A stretch of DNA of 35,837 nucleotides. It comes from CAVORB01 sp963736235. Lineage in GTDB: Bacteria; Pseudomonadota; Gammaproteobacteria; Chromatiales; Chromatiaceae. The position numbers were made by a program, and so were the translations under genes. The stretch is taken from NCBI GenBank assembly GCA_963736235.1, contig CAVTOR010000025.1, positions 1-35,837 on the forward strand, in the 5' to 3' direction. Below are positions 9,469 to 18,808 of the stretch, piece by piece. The stretch's first letter is position 1. The number at the start of each line of letters is the position of its first letter. The notes under the pieces were generated by a model. The model was not told the DNA's origin, did not search any database, and saw only the letters and a list, made by a program, of their open reading frames with translations.

Positions 9469-11263
9469 ACCAGACCAATCCCCTGGGCATCACCGATGTG
9501 GTGCTGCGCGACGCATATCAGTCGCTGCTCGCGACCCGGTGCGCATCGAGGACATGCTGCCCGATCGCGCCCAAGCTCGATCAGGTGGGATTCTGGTCGC
9601 TGGAGACTTGGGGCGGCGCCACCTTCGACGCCTGTATCCGGTTTCTCGGCGAGGATCCCTGGGAGCGACTGCGGCAGCTCAAGGCGGCCATGCCCAACAC
9701 CCCGCAACAGATGTTGCTGCGGGGGCAGAACCTGCTCGGCTACCGGCACTATGCCGACGATGTCGGTCAACACCTTCGTCGAGCGGGCAGCGGCCAATGG
9801 CATCGATGTATTCCGCATCTTCGATGCGATGAACGATCTGCGCAACCTGCGAGGCGGCGGTCAAGGCGTCGCTCGCGACGGGCAAGCATGCCCAGGGCAC
9901 CATGTCCTACACCGTCAGCCCGGTCCACAACATCGACTCCTGGCTCGACATGGGCCGGCGGCTCGAGGACATGGGCTGCAACTCCATCTGCATCAAGGAC
10001 ATGGCCGGGCTGCTCAAGCCCTATCGTCGCCGAGGAGCTCGTCGGCGGTCTGAAGGAGCGCTGCTCGATACCCATCGCCATGCACTGTCACGCGACCACG
10101 GGCATGAGCACCTCGGCCATCCTCAAGGCGGCCGAAGCGGGCATCGACATGGTCGATACAGCCATCTCGTCCATGAGCATGACCTACGGGCATTCGCCGA
10201 CCGAGTCCGTGGTGGCCATCTTCGAAGACACGGAGCGCGATACCGGTCTGGATCTCCATCTGCTGGAGGAGATCGCCGCCTACTTCCGTGGCGTGCGGAA
10301 GAAGTACGCCAAGTTCGAGGGCGCGCTCAGAGGCGTCGACTCTCGCATCCTGGTGGCGCAGGTTCCCGGAGGCATGCTGACCAACATGGAGAATCAGCTG
10401 CGTGAGCAGGGCGCGAGCGACCGACTCGACGAGGTGCTGGATGAGATCCCGCGGGTGCGCAAGGACCTGGGCTATATCGCGCTGGTGACGCCCACGTCCC
10501 AGATCGTCGGTACCCAGGCGGTGCTCAATGTGCTCACCGGGGAGCGCTACAAGACCATCACCAAGGAGACCGCGGGCGTTCTGCGGGGAGAGTACGGAGC
10601 GACGCCGGCCCCGGTAAACAACGAGCTGCAGCAGCGGGTGCTCGAGGAGGGCGCAGAGCCCGATCACCTGTCGCCCCGCGGACAATCTCTCGCCCGAGTT
10701 GGAGAGCCTGACGGCGGAACTGCGAGGAGATCGCCCGCGAGAAGTCCCTCGAAGCTGGCCGAGCACGACGTCGATGACGTGCTGATCTACGCCCTGTTCC
10801 CTCAGGTCGGGCTCAAGTTCCTGGCGAACCGAGACAATCCGGCCGCCTTCGAGCCGCCGCCCTGGCAGGAGATCCGAAGCACCGGCTCCCGCCGCGAAGC
10901 GCCGCCTCCGCGCGCAAGCCGTCGACCGAGGCCTATCGGATCGAGGTCAACGGCAAGCCTTATGACGTGGTTGTCTCGCCCAAGGGAGTGGTGGAGGCCT
11001 TGGCCGCCGTCCCAGACTGCCGCAGCGCCTCCGGCTGCGGGGTCCGGCGGCGCGAGTCGTGGCGGCGCCCCTCACCGGCAACATCTTCAAGATCAAGGTC
11101 GTCCAGGGCCAGCGGGTCCAGGCGGGTGACGTGGTGCTGCTGCTCGAGGCCATGAAGATGGAGACCGAGGTGCGCGCCCCCGCCGCCGGAGTCGGTGTCG
11201 GACATCCGGGTCAGGGAAGGCGACAGCGTGCACGTGGGCGATCCGCTCCTGATGCTGGCCTGA
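9465..11263 (+). CDS. oadA: Oxaloacetate decarboxylase alpha chain OadA (frameshifted)
   Basis: OadA carries the carboxyltransferase and the biotin-carrier domains that decarboxylate oxaloacetate to pyruvate. The ATG at 9465 gives GITDVVLRDAYQSLLATR. The HMGL-like barrel follows over several shifts (near 9540, 9770, 9850 and 10020), with ETWGGATFDACIRFL, PQQMLLRGQNLLGYR, IDVFRIFDAMNDLRNL, MSYTVSPVHN and IPIAMHCHATTGMS. A clean stretch covers about 10030-10660, including VPGGMLTNMENQL. More shifts occur near 10665-10760 and 10880-11050. The C-terminal biotin domain has LLEAMKMETEV (about 11140-11175), where the Lys is biotinylated, and ends GDPLLMLA. Confidence 0.88.
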
Positions 11264-11268
11264 CGCCC

Positions 11269-12400
11269 TTGGACGCACTGCTAAAGCTATGGCAGTCCAT
11301 GGGGATTGCGAACCTGGCCTGGGGCCAGGCCCTGATGATGCTCGTCGGGGGCGTGCTCATCTACCTCGCGATCGCCAAGAGGTTCGAGCCCCTGCTGTTG
11401 GTGCCGATCGGTTTCGGCGCCATCCTGAGCAACATCCCCATCGCTGGAATCGGCGGACCCGACGGCCTCATCGGCATGATCTATCAGGTCGGGGTCGAGA
11501 CCGGCGTGTTTCCGCTCTTGATCTTCATGGGCGTCGGGGCGCTGACGGATTTCGGTGCCCTGATCGCCATGCCGTCGACCCTGCTGCTGGGGGCGGCAGC
11601 CCAGTTCGGGATCTTCGCAACCCTGATCGGCGCCCTCGCGCTCAACTTCCTGCCCGGTTTCGAGTTCACCCTGCCGGATGCCGCCGCCATCGCGATCATC
11701 GGCGGCGCCGACGGGCCTACCGCGATCTTCCTGGCCTCCCGCCTGTCGCCGGACCTGCTCGGGGCCATCGCGGTCGCGGCCTACTCCTATATGGCCCTCG
11801 TCCCCATCATTCAGCCGCCGATCATGAGGGCACTGACCACGCACAAGGAGAGGGCGGTGGTCATGCAGCAGCTGCGACCGGTTTCGCGGCTGGAGCGCAT
11901 CCTGTTCCCGTTGGCGGTGCTCGCGCTCTGTATTCTTGTTCCTGCCCTCGGCCGCACCGCTGATTGGCATGCTCACCTTCGGCAACCTCTTGCGCGAGAG
12001 TGGCGTGGTGGACCGGCTGAGCCGCGCGGCGCAGAACGAGATCATCAACGTAGTGACCATCCTGCTTGGATTGGCCGTCGGCTCCAAGCTGTCCGCGGAT
12101 AAGTTCCTGACGGTCGAGACCCTGGGCATCCTGGCCCTGGGCGCGCTCGCCTTCTGCATCGGCACGGCCGCGGGCGTGATCATGGGGAAGGTGATGCATC
12201 GGGTGACCGGCGGTCGGGTGAATCCGCTGATCGGTGCGGCCGGCGTCTCGGCTGTGCCCATGGCGGCGCGGGTCGTCAACAAGGTCGGGCTCGAGGAGGA
12301 TCACCACAACTTCCTGCTGATGCATGCCATGGGGCCGAATGTGGCCGGCGTGATCGGCTCCGCGGTTGCTGCCGGTGTACTGCTGGCGCTGGTGGGCTGA
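11269..12400 (+). CDS. oadB: Oxaloacetate decarboxylase beta chain OadB, sodium pump (one frameshift)
   Basis: OadB is the multi-span membrane subunit in which decarboxylation of carboxybiotin drives sodium export. I take TTG 11269 as start (DALLKLWQSMGIANLAWGQ), 5 nt after the oadA stop; ATG 11308 is an alternative. Conserved blocks are PIGFGAILSNIP, LIFMGVGALTDFGALIA, the IIGGADGPTAIFLASRL region that carries pump residues, and YSYMALVPIIQPPIMRALTT. One shift near 11945 leads to PSAAPLIGMLTFGNLLRESGV and a clean C-terminus with NPLIGAAGVSAVPMAARV and MHAMGPNVAGVIGSAVAAGV. It closes the oadGAB operon. Confidence 0.92.
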
Positions 12401-12426
12401 GGCGGCCGCATGCCGGTCTCGCTGTC

Positions 12427-12454
12427 TTGACAAGACTTTATCTATCCTGATATT
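12427..12454 (+). promoter_or_regulatory. Sigma70-type promoter of the yceD-rpmF-plsX-fab operon
   Basis: A perfect -35 TTGACA at 12427-12432 is followed, 16-17 nt later, by GATATT (12449-12454) or ATATTT one base on. It lies in the 65-bp gap between oadB and yceD. The predicted transcription start would be about 12461, only a few bases before the yceD ATG at 12466, so the first message may be nearly leaderless. Confidence 0.65.
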
Positions 12455-12465
12455 TTGCCCCGCTT

Positions 12466-12981
12466 ATGTCCTTGCCGTTCCCTGAGCTTCTGGACCCGGG
12501 ACTGGCCGCGGACAACCGCAAGCATTTCTCCGGTCATCTTCGCCTGTCGAGCCTCCCGCGTTTACGCGACCTGTTGCTCGATCCGGCCGGCGAGGCCATC
12601 TTCCGGCTTGCCTTCGAACGTGACGAGAACGGGCGGATCGTGGTGCTTGTGCAGGTCCAAGCCGACCTCAAGCTGCGCTGTCAGCGCTGTCTCGGTGCGG
12701 TGACGTGCAGGGTCGAGGCCGAGTCGGCGTTGGCCGTTGTAGCGGGCGTGGGCGAGGCGCAGGGGTTGCCCGACCGCTACGAGCCGCTCCTGATTGACGG
12801 GGTTGCGATGCGGCCACGGGACCTGATCGAGGACGAGTTGCTGCTGGGGCTGCCCCTCATTCCCCGGCATCCGCCCGGCGACTGCAGCGCGATGGCGGAG
12901 CATGCGAGCGCGCCGGAGGCAGGACAAGGGGATGGGCGTCATCCCTTCGCCGTTCTCGCTGCTTTGAAGCGGAAACACTGA
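12466..12981 (+). CDS. yceD: YceD/DUF177 family protein, 23S rRNA accumulation protein
   Basis: DUF177 proteins sit directly upstream of rpmF in most bacteria and are linked to 23S rRNA accumulation. The 171-residue product has the diagnostic LRCQRCLGAV block (Cys72-x2-Cys75), followed by the acidic VDLIEDELLLGLPLIPRH-like segment, here DLIEDELLLGLPLIPRH, and a final CysX. The C-terminal region ends FAVLAALKRKH, also typical. The ATG at 12466 has no clear ribosome site because the predicted promoter -10 is 12 nt upstream; translation may be leaderless. rpmF begins 24 nt after the stop. Confidence 0.92.
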   Translation: MSLPFPELLDPGLAADNRKHFSGHLRLSSLPRLRDLLLDPAGEAIFRLAFERDENGRIVVLVQVQADLKLRCQRCLGAVTCRVEAESALAVVAGVGEAQGLPDRYEPLLIDGVAMRPRDLIEDELLLGLPLIPRHPPGDCSAMAEHASAPEAGQGDGRHPFAVLAALKRKH

Positions 12982-13005
12982 ATTTCGAATCTCGGGAGAC
13001 AAACA

Positions 13006-13182
13006 ATGGCAGTCCAGCAAAACCGAAAGACCTCATCCAAACGGGATATGCGTCGGTCCCACGACGCCCTTGGCAAGCCGACCCTCTCGGTCGAGTCGAC
13101 CACAGGTGAAACGCACCGACGCCACCATGTGTCGCCGGATGGCTTCTACCGCGGCCGCAAGGTCGTGGACAAGAACGACTGA
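13006..13182 (+). CDS. rpmF: 50S ribosomal protein L32
   Basis: The 58-residue basic protein MAVQQNRKTSSKRDMRRSHDAL... ends GFYRGRKVVDKND and matches bacterial L32 across its whole length, with the SHDAL and GETHRRHH blocks. It is the cysteine-free form, so it does not bind zinc. A GGGAG ribosome site lies about 8 nt upstream. Pairing with yceD upstream and plsX downstream is the standard order that links ribosome and membrane-lipid synthesis. Confidence 0.97.
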   Translation: MAVQQNRKTSSKRDMRRSHDALGKPTLSVESTTGETHRRHHVSPDGFYRGRKVVDKND

Positions 13183-13236
13183 CGACGGCGAGCCCTCGCC
13201 CGACTTGCCCCACAGGCGTCGGAACGGTGACGAACC

Positions 13237-14268
13237 TTGACTGAACGCCTGACCATCGCCCTCGACGCCATGGGCGGCGACCACGGACCTCAGGTGGTCG
13301 TGCCCGCTGCCCTGCAATATCTGCGCGGTACGACCGCGACCGACCTGATCCTCGTGGGCAAGGAAGAGCAGATTGAGCCCTTGCTAGACGGATCGGACGT
13401 CGGCGAACGCCTGCGCGTGCGCCATGCCACCCAGGAGGTTGGCATGGACGAGCTGCCGTCGAAGGCGCTAAGGGGGAAAAAGGACTCCTCGATGCGCGTG
13501 GCGCTGGATCTGGTCAAGAGCGGCGAGGCGCACGCTTGTGTCAGCGCCGGCAACACGGGCGCGCTGATGGCGACGGCTCGGTTCGTGCTCAAGACCCTGC
13601 CCATGGTGGACCGCCCGGCGATCATTACCGCGGTCCCGTCCCTGACCGGCAGCACTCATGTGCTCGACCTTGGGGCGAACGTGGATTGCACGGCGGAGCA
13701 CTTGTTCCAATTTGCGGTCATGGGCAGTGAACTGGTTACGGCGGTCGAGGGCATGGCGGCACCCAAGGTCGGCTTGCTCAATATCGGGGAGGAGGAGATC
13801 AAGGGAAACGAGCAGGTCAAACAGGCCCATGAGCTGCTCTCGGCGAGCACCCTCAACTACGTCGGCTATGTCGAGGGGGACGACATCTACCTCGGCGGTG
13901 TCGACGTTGTCGTTGCCGACGGGTTCGTTGGCAATGTCGCGCTGAAATCCAGCGAGGGGGTCGCCAAAATGGTGCGGCACTTCCTGACCCAGAGCTTCAA
14001 GCGCAACTGGCTCACCAGGCTGTCTGGCCTTGCGGCGTTGCCGGTGCTGCGCAGCTTCTCCCGCTCCATCGACCCTCGGCGCTACAACGGTGCAAGCCTC
14101 CTCGGCTTGCGCGGCATCGCGATCAAGAGCCACGGCGGCGCCGATGAACTCGCCTTCGAGAACGCGATCCACATCGCGGAGAAAGAGATTCACTGCAACG
14201 TCCCGGAACGGATCGCGCAACAAGTGGCCAGGCACCTCCAAACCGAATACCGACGGGCGAGCGCGTGA
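13237..14268 (+). CDS. plsX: Phosphate acyltransferase PlsX
   Basis: PlsX converts acyl-ACP to acyl-phosphate, feeding PlsY for phosphatidic acid synthesis. The 343-residue product begins TERLTIALDAMGGDHGPQ, the family hallmark, from a TTG start at 13237. Other conserved blocks are VSAGNTGALMA (about residues 100-110), DLGANVDC, GLLNIGEEEIKGN, YVGYVEGDDIYLG and VVVADGFVGNVALKSSEG. It is intact and of normal length. The stop overlaps the fabH start by 4 nt (GTGA), so the two are translationally coupled. Confidence 0.97.
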   Translation: MTERLTIALDAMGGDHGPQVVVPAALQYLRGTTATDLILVGKEEQIEPLLDGSDVGERLRVRHATQEVGMDELPSKALRGKKDSSMRVALDLVKSGEAHACVSAGNTGALMATARFVLKTLPMVDRPAIITAVPSLTGSTHVLDLGANVDCTAEHLFQFAVMGSELVTAVEGMAAPKVGLLNIGEEEIKGNEQVKQAHELLSASTLNYVGYVEGDDIYLGGVDVVVADGFVGNVALKSSEGVAKMVRHFLTQSFKRNWLTRLSGLAALPVLRSFSRSIDPRRYNGASLLGLRGIAIKSHGGADELAFENAIHIAEKEIHCNVPERIAQQVARHLQTEYRRASA

Positions 14269-15227
14269 GCATCTATTCCCGCATTGCCGGCACAGGCAGC
14301 TATTTGCCGGAAAAGATCCTCACGAATAAGGACCTCGAAGAGATTGTCGACACCTCCGACGAATGGATTCGGGAGCGCACGGGAATCTGGAAGCGCCACG
14401 TGGTCGAGAAGCACGAGATGTGCAGCGATCTTGCCGTGGCTGCCGCGCGTAATGCACTCGAAGCCGCGGAACTCGATGCGGCGGATATCGACCTCATCGT
14501 CCTCGCGACCACGACGCCCGATCAGATCTTTCCCAGCACCGCATGCGAGGTGCAGCAGAAGCTGGACATCCACGGTTGCCCCGCCTTCGACATCCAGGCG
14601 GTGTGCACCGGGTTCGTCTACGCCCTGAGCGTGGCGGACAAGTTCATCCGCACCGGCGGCGCAACCCGCGCGCTGGTCATCGGCGCCGAGACCTTCACCC
14701 GCATCCTAGACTGGCAGGATCGGGCCACTTGCGTGCTTTTCGGCGATGGTGCCGGGGCCGTGGTGATCGAGGCCGCCGAGGAGCCGGGTATCATCTCCAC
14801 CCATCTGCACGCGGACGGCGCCTACAAGGACCTGCTCCAGGTCCCACGCGGCATTGGAAACGGCTCCTGCGATGGCGACCCATACGTTGAAATGCGCGGC
14901 AACGAGGTGTTCAAGATGGCGGTCACCACCCTGGGGCGCATCGTCGACGAGACCCTGGGGGCGAACGGGATGAAGAAGTCCGATATCGACTGGCTCATTC
15001 CGCATCAGGCCAACACCCGCATCATCCAGGCCACGGCGCGCAAGCTCGATCTGCCGATGGAGCAGGTCGTGGTCACCGTCGGCGAGCACGGAAACACCTC
15101 CGCCGCCTCGATTCCGCTGGCTTTCGACACCGCAGTGCGTGACGGTCGCATCCGCCGTGGCGAGACCCTGCTGATGGAGGCGTTCGGGGGCGGCTTTACC
15201 TGGGGGTCGGTGCTCCTGCGCTACTGA
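14265..15227 (+). CDS. fabH: Beta-ketoacyl-ACP synthase III FabH
   Basis: FabH condenses acetyl-CoA with malonyl-ACP to start each fatty acid chain. The 320-residue product has the catalytic triad in its usual settings: Cys114 in AVCTGF, His247 in PHQANTRI and Asn277 in GEHGNTSAAS. The N-terminal SRIAGTGSYLPEK and DEWIRERTGI blocks are typical, as is the C-terminal GGGFTWGSVLLRY. The GTG at 14265 overlaps the plsX stop. Length and motifs are normal. Confidence 0.98.
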   Translation: MSIYSRIAGTGSYLPEKILTNKDLEEIVDTSDEWIRERTGIWKRHVVEKHEMCSDLAVAAARNALEAAELDAADIDLIVLATTTPDQIFPSTACEVQQKLDIHGCPAFDIQAVCTGFVYALSVADKFIRTGGATRALVIGAETFTRILDWQDRATCVLFGDGAGAVVIEAAEEPGIISTHLHADGAYKDLLQVPRGIGNGSCDGDPYVEMRGNEVFKMAVTTLGRIVDETLGANGMKKSDIDWLIPHQANTRIIQATARKLDLPMEQVVVTVGEHGNTSAASIPLAFDTAVRDGRIRRGETLLMEAFGGGFTWGSVLLRY

Positions 15228-15336
15228 CCCCGAGCATCAATAGACAGACAAGCTACGCGCGTCGTCGCACCTAAACCTCGTTTCTGAGTTGTCGAGGCAC
15301 GGGCAGCGCACAGTCCACGCCATATCGACCGAGAAG

Positions 15337-16281
15337 ATGACCCAGAGTATCGCCTTCGTTTTTCCCGGACAGGGCTCCCAGTCCGTCGGCATGCTGCAAA
15401 CGCTGGCTGCCGACTATCCCCAGGTGGCGGATACCTTCCGCGAGGCCTCGGACATCTTGGGGAAGGACCTTTGGGCGCTGGTCGGCGCGGGTCCCAAAGA
15501 GGACATCGACCGCACCGAGAATACCCAGCCGGCCATGCTCGCGGCGGGAGTCGCGGTGTGGCGGGTCTGGAACGCGTGCGAGGGCCAGCGCCCCGGGTTC
15601 ATGGCGGGCCATAGCCTCGGGGAGTTCACCGCCCTGGTGTGTTCGCGCGCGATGGCGTACGCGGACGCGGTGCGACTCGTCGCCGCACGCGGGCGTTTCA
15701 TGCAGGAGGCAGTCCCCGCCGGCGCGGGTGCGATGGCGGCGATTCTGGGCCTGAGCGACGAGCAGGTGCGCAACCTGTGCGCCGAGGCCGCGAGCGGGGA
15801 CGTGGTCGAGGCAGTCAACTTCAATTCGCCGGGCCAGGTGGTTATTGCCGGCGCCGCGCCGGCGGTGGCCCGCGCCATCGAAGCGGCCAAGGCCGCGGGC
15901 GCGAAGCGGGCGCTGCCGCTGCCGGTGAGCGTGCCCTCGCACTGCGCTCTGATGCGCCCCGCGGCCGAGCGGCTGCGCTCGGAGCTCGAGGTTGTCCGGA
16001 TCAAGGCACCGGAAATTCCGGTCTTGCACAATGTGACCGCCGGGCCGGCATCGGATCCGGATCATATTCGCGATCTGCTGACTCAGCAGCTCTACAGCCC
16101 GGTGCGCTGGGTGGAGATCGTTCAGGCGCTGGCGGCGCAGGGCGTCGGGATGCTGGTAGAGGCAGGACCTGGTAAGGTCCTTGCCGGGCTAAGCAAGCGA
16201 ATCGACAAGCAACTGGAGGCCTTGGCGGTGTTCGATCCGCCGGGTCTTGCGGGGGCGTTGGAGGCAACCAAGCATGCTTGA
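15337..16281 (+). CDS. fabD: Malonyl-CoA:ACP transacylase FabD
   Basis: FabD loads malonyl groups onto ACP. I take the ATG at 15337 (MTQSIAFVFPGQGSQSVGML), the standard family start; the open frame runs further upstream to 15289 without family similarity. The nucleophile is Ser93 in GHSLGEFTAL and the partner His202 in VPSHCALM; QPAMLA and NFNSPGQVVIAG are also conserved. Product 314 residues, intact. A 109-nt gap separates it from fabH, with no clear promoter. The last 8 nt overlap fabG. Confidence 0.97.
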   Translation: MTQSIAFVFPGQGSQSVGMLQTLAADYPQVADTFREASDILGKDLWALVGAGPKEDIDRTENTQPAMLAAGVAVWRVWNACEGQRPGFMAGHSLGEFTALVCSRAMAYADAVRLVAARGRFMQEAVPAGAGAMAAILGLSDEQVRNLCAEAASGDVVEAVNFNSPGQVVIAGAAPAVARAIEAAKAAGAKRALPLPVSVPSHCALMRPAAERLRSELEVVRIKAPEIPVLHNVTAGPASDPDHIRDLLTQQLYSPVRWVEIVQALAAQGVGMLVEAGPGKVLAGLSKRIDKQLEALAVFDPPGLAGALEATKHA

Positions 16282-17017
16282 GGGTGAAATCGCGCTGGTA
16301 ACCGGCGCATCCAGGGGTATCGGCCAGGCGATTGCGTTGGCGCTCGGCGGAGCCGGAGCGGCGGTGGCCGGCACGGCGACGACCGAGGCGGGAGCAGCGG
16401 CGATCACCGAGACCCTGGAGACGCATGGCTGCCGGGGGATAGGGCTGGTACTGAACGTTACCGATCAGGCGTCCGTCGCCGCCGCCCTGAACAGCATCGG
16501 CGAGGCCTTGGGCGCATCGCCGGGTATCCTCGTCAACAATGCCGGCATCACGCGCGACAACCTGTTGATGCGCATGAAAGACGACGAGTGGAACGCCATC
16601 ATCGACACCAACCTGACCTCGGTCTACCGGCTCAGCAAGGCCTGCCTGCGCGGCATGATGAAGGCACGACAGGGGCGCATCATCAACATCTCTTCCGTGG
16701 TGGGCTCCAGCGGCAACGCGGGCCAGACGAACTACGCGGCGGCCAAGGCCGGGATGGTTGGATTCACCAAGTCCCTGGCGCGCGAGGTTGGCTCGCGCGG
16801 AATCACCGTGAATTGCGTCGCGCCGGGGTTCATCGACACGGACATGACCCGGGCGCTCGACGAAGCGCAGCGCAACCAGCTGCTCGCTGGCATTCCTCTC
16901 GGGCGCCTAGGCAGCCCCCAGGAAATCGCCGCGGCGGCGCTGTTTCTCGCGTCCCCGCAGGCCGGATACATCACCGGAGAGACCATTCATGTCAACGGCG
17001 GCATGTACATGGACTGA
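16274..17017 (+). CDS. fabG: 3-oxoacyl-ACP reductase FabG
   Basis: FabG is the NADPH-dependent short-chain dehydrogenase that reduces 3-ketoacyl-ACP. The 247-residue product has the cofactor loop TGASRGIG (10-17), NNAG (88-91), and the catalytic set Asn113, Ser141, Tyr154 and Lys158 (in NYAAAKAG). The C-terminus ends ITGETIHVNGGMYMD, as in known FabG. The ATG at 16274 lies inside the 3' end of fabD in another frame. Confidence 0.97.
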   Translation: MLEGEIALVTGASRGIGQAIALALGGAGAAVAGTATTEAGAAAITETLETHGCRGIGLVLNVTDQASVAAALNSIGEALGASPGILVNNAGITRDNLLMRMKDDEWNAIIDTNLTSVYRLSKACLRGMMKARQGRIINISSVVGSSGNAGQTNYAAAKAGMVGFTKSLAREVGSRGITVNCVAPGFIDTDMTRALDEAQRNQLLAGIPLGRLGSPQEIAAAALFLASPQAGYITGETIHVNGGMYMD

Positions 17018-17114
17018 CGCCGTTCGGATGCGACGCGAAAAAGCGAATAGATTCCAACGTCTAATGGCCGCCGAATTAGGCCCGCCGCGCCTTTCATCGG
17101 CAATCGAATGTGAA

Positions 17115-17120
17115 TAGAAT
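17115..17120 (+). promoter_or_regulatory. Possible -10 element of an acpP promoter
   Basis: TAGAAT at 17115-17120 is close to the -10 consensus in the AT-richer fabG-acpP gap. The -35 is poor (TTCATC at 17093-17098, 16-nt spacing). acpP usually has its own strong promoter, which favours the call, but sequence support is weak. Confidence 0.35.
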
Positions 17121-17127
17121 ACCGCGT

Positions 17128-17152
17128 GCCCTGGGGTCAGGGCCGTTTTTTT
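17128..17152 (+). terminator. Intrinsic terminator-like hairpin between fabG and acpP
   Basis: Stem GCCCTG / CAGGGC with a GGGT loop, followed by CG and seven T residues (17146-17152). It ends 21 nt before the acpP ATG. It should end part of the upstream transcripts; if acpP starts at the -10 just upstream, the same sequence becomes a hairpin at the very 5' end of its message. Confidence 0.65.
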
Positions 17153-17173
17153 GATCCGGAGGAATGAAACACA

Positions 17174-17410
17174 ATGAGCAGCGTCGAAGAGCGGGTTCGC
17201 AAGATCGTAATTGAGCAGCTTGGCGTCAAGGAGGAAGAGGTGACCCTCGAGGCATCCTTCGTCGACGACCTGGGCGCGGATTCCCTGGACACGGTCGAGC
17301 TGGTGATGGCCCTGGAGGAGGAGTTCGAGACCGAGATCCCGGACGAGGATGCGGAGAAGATCACCACCGTCAAGCAGGCGATCGACTACATCAACGAGCA
17401 CGTCGGTTGA
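17174..17410 (+). CDS. acpP: Acyl carrier protein
   Basis: The 78-residue acidic protein MSSVEERVRKIVIEQLGVKEE... carries the phosphopantetheine attachment Ser37 in LGADSLDTVELVMALEEEF. It is the carrier of growing acyl chains for all Fab enzymes around it. A GGAGGAA ribosome site precedes the ATG by about 10 nt. It lies between fabG and fabF, the standard order. It is preceded by a terminator-like hairpin, so expression is likely set separately from fabG. Confidence 0.98.
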   Translation: MSSVEERVRKIVIEQLGVKEEEVTLEASFVDDLGADSLDTVELVMALEEEFETEIPDEDAEKITTVKQAIDYINEHVG

Positions 17411-17504
17411 GGATAGGCGCTGACCGTAAGGCTGCCGCCGCAGCCTACGCGGCATTCGGGGCGCCGCCGCGAGCGCGCTGCAGACCAGATCGGAGGAGAA
17501 CCGC

Positions 17505-18743
17505 ATGACTGGCAGACGGGTTGTAGTCACCGGGGTCGGAATCGTCGCCCCAGTGGGGTTGGAGACCAAGTCCGCCTGGGCCAATATCCTTGCCGGAAAG
17601 AGCGGTATTCAGCCGATCACCCATTTCGATATTGGTCCCTTCAGCACACGTTTCGGGGGACCGATCTACGGGTTTGATCCAGAGCTCTACGTCTCCAAAA
17701 AGGACGTCCGGAAGATGGATAAGTTCATCCATTACGGTATCGGGGCGGGAACCCAGGCGATCGAGGACGCGGGTCTGGAGGTGACGGAAGACAATTGCCG
17801 CCGCATTGGGGTCGCGGTCGGTTCCGGGATCGGCGGGATCACCGGAATCGAAAACAACTACGAGTCCTACCGGCAGGGAGGCCCGCGCAAAATCTCCCCC
17901 TTCTTCGTGCCCGCCAACATTGTCAATATGGTGGCAGGCAACCTGTCCATCAAATACGGTCTCAAGGGACCGAACTATTCGATCGTGTCCGCCTGCAGCA
18001 CCGGTACCCACAACATCGGGGAAGCGGCGCTCATGATCCGTCACGGCATGGTCGACGTCATGGTGGCCGGTGGGGCAGAGATGGCGACCTCGCCGGTTGG
18101 GCTCGGCGGATTTGCCGCCGCACGAGCGCTTTCGACCCGCAACGACGACCCGGAAGGGGCAAGCCGACCTTTCGACAAGAACCGCGACGGCTTCGTTCTG
18201 AGCGACGGGGCCGGGGTGGTGGTGCTCGAGTCCTATGAGTTCGCGAAAGCCCGAGGGGCGAGGATCTATGCCGAGCTGGTCGGCGTTGGCATGAATTCAG
18301 ACGCCTATCATATGACCGCTCCGTCGGAGAACGGGGAGGGCGCCCGCGACTGCATGCTGCTGGCATTGAGCGACGCCGGGCTCAATCCGGAGGACGTGGA
18401 CTATATCAACGCCCACGGTACCTCCACGCCGGCCGGTGACATCGCCGAGACAAAGGGCGTCAAAGGCGCCTTCGGTGAGCACGCGAAGAAGCTTGCCGTC
18501 AGCTCCACCAAATCCATGACCGGGCACATGCTCGGCGCGGCGGGAGGTGCAGAGGCCATCTTCAGCCTGCTCGCGATCCGCGATCAGGTAGCGCCGCCGA
18601 CCATCAACTACGAGACCCCGGATCCGGAATGCGATCTCGATTGCGTGCCGAACACCGCGCGTGAGATGAAGATCGACGTGGCGTTGAGCAACTCTTTCGG
18701 TTTCGGCGGCACCAACGGTACCCTCATCTTCCGTCGCCTCTGA
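17505..18743 (+). CDS. fabF: Beta-ketoacyl-ACP synthase II FabF
   Basis: FabF elongates acyl-ACP with malonyl-ACP. The 412-residue product begins GRRVVVTGVGIVAPVG and has the Cys-His-His triad: Cys164 in SACSTGTHNIG, His304 in NAHGTSTPAGD and His341 in STKSMTGHMLGAAGG, with Lys336 nearby. The C-terminus SNSFGFGGTNGTLIF is typical. GGAGGA is 8-9 nt before the ATG. A 94-nt gap follows acpP. Intact and full length. Confidence 0.98.
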   Translation: MTGRRVVVTGVGIVAPVGLETKSAWANILAGKSGIQPITHFDIGPFSTRFGGPIYGFDPELYVSKKDVRKMDKFIHYGIGAGTQAIEDAGLEVTEDNCRRIGVAVGSGIGGITGIENNYESYRQGGPRKISPFFVPANIVNMVAGNLSIKYGLKGPNYSIVSACSTGTHNIGEAALMIRHGMVDVMVAGGAEMATSPVGLGGFAAARALSTRNDDPEGASRPFDKNRDGFVLSDGAGVVVLESYEFAKARGARIYAELVGVGMNSDAYHMTAPSENGEGARDCMLLALSDAGLNPEDVDYINAHGTSTPAGDIAETKGVKGAFGEHAKKLAVSSTKSMTGHMLGAAGGAEAIFSLLAIRDQVAPPTINYETPDPECDLDCVPNTAREMKIDVALSNSFGFGGTNGTLIFRRL

Positions 18744-18808
18744 GGGCAGCCCCACTCGGTCCGCCGCGACCTCCCGGGCGGACCTCATCAGCGACAACCA
18801 GCAAGCAC

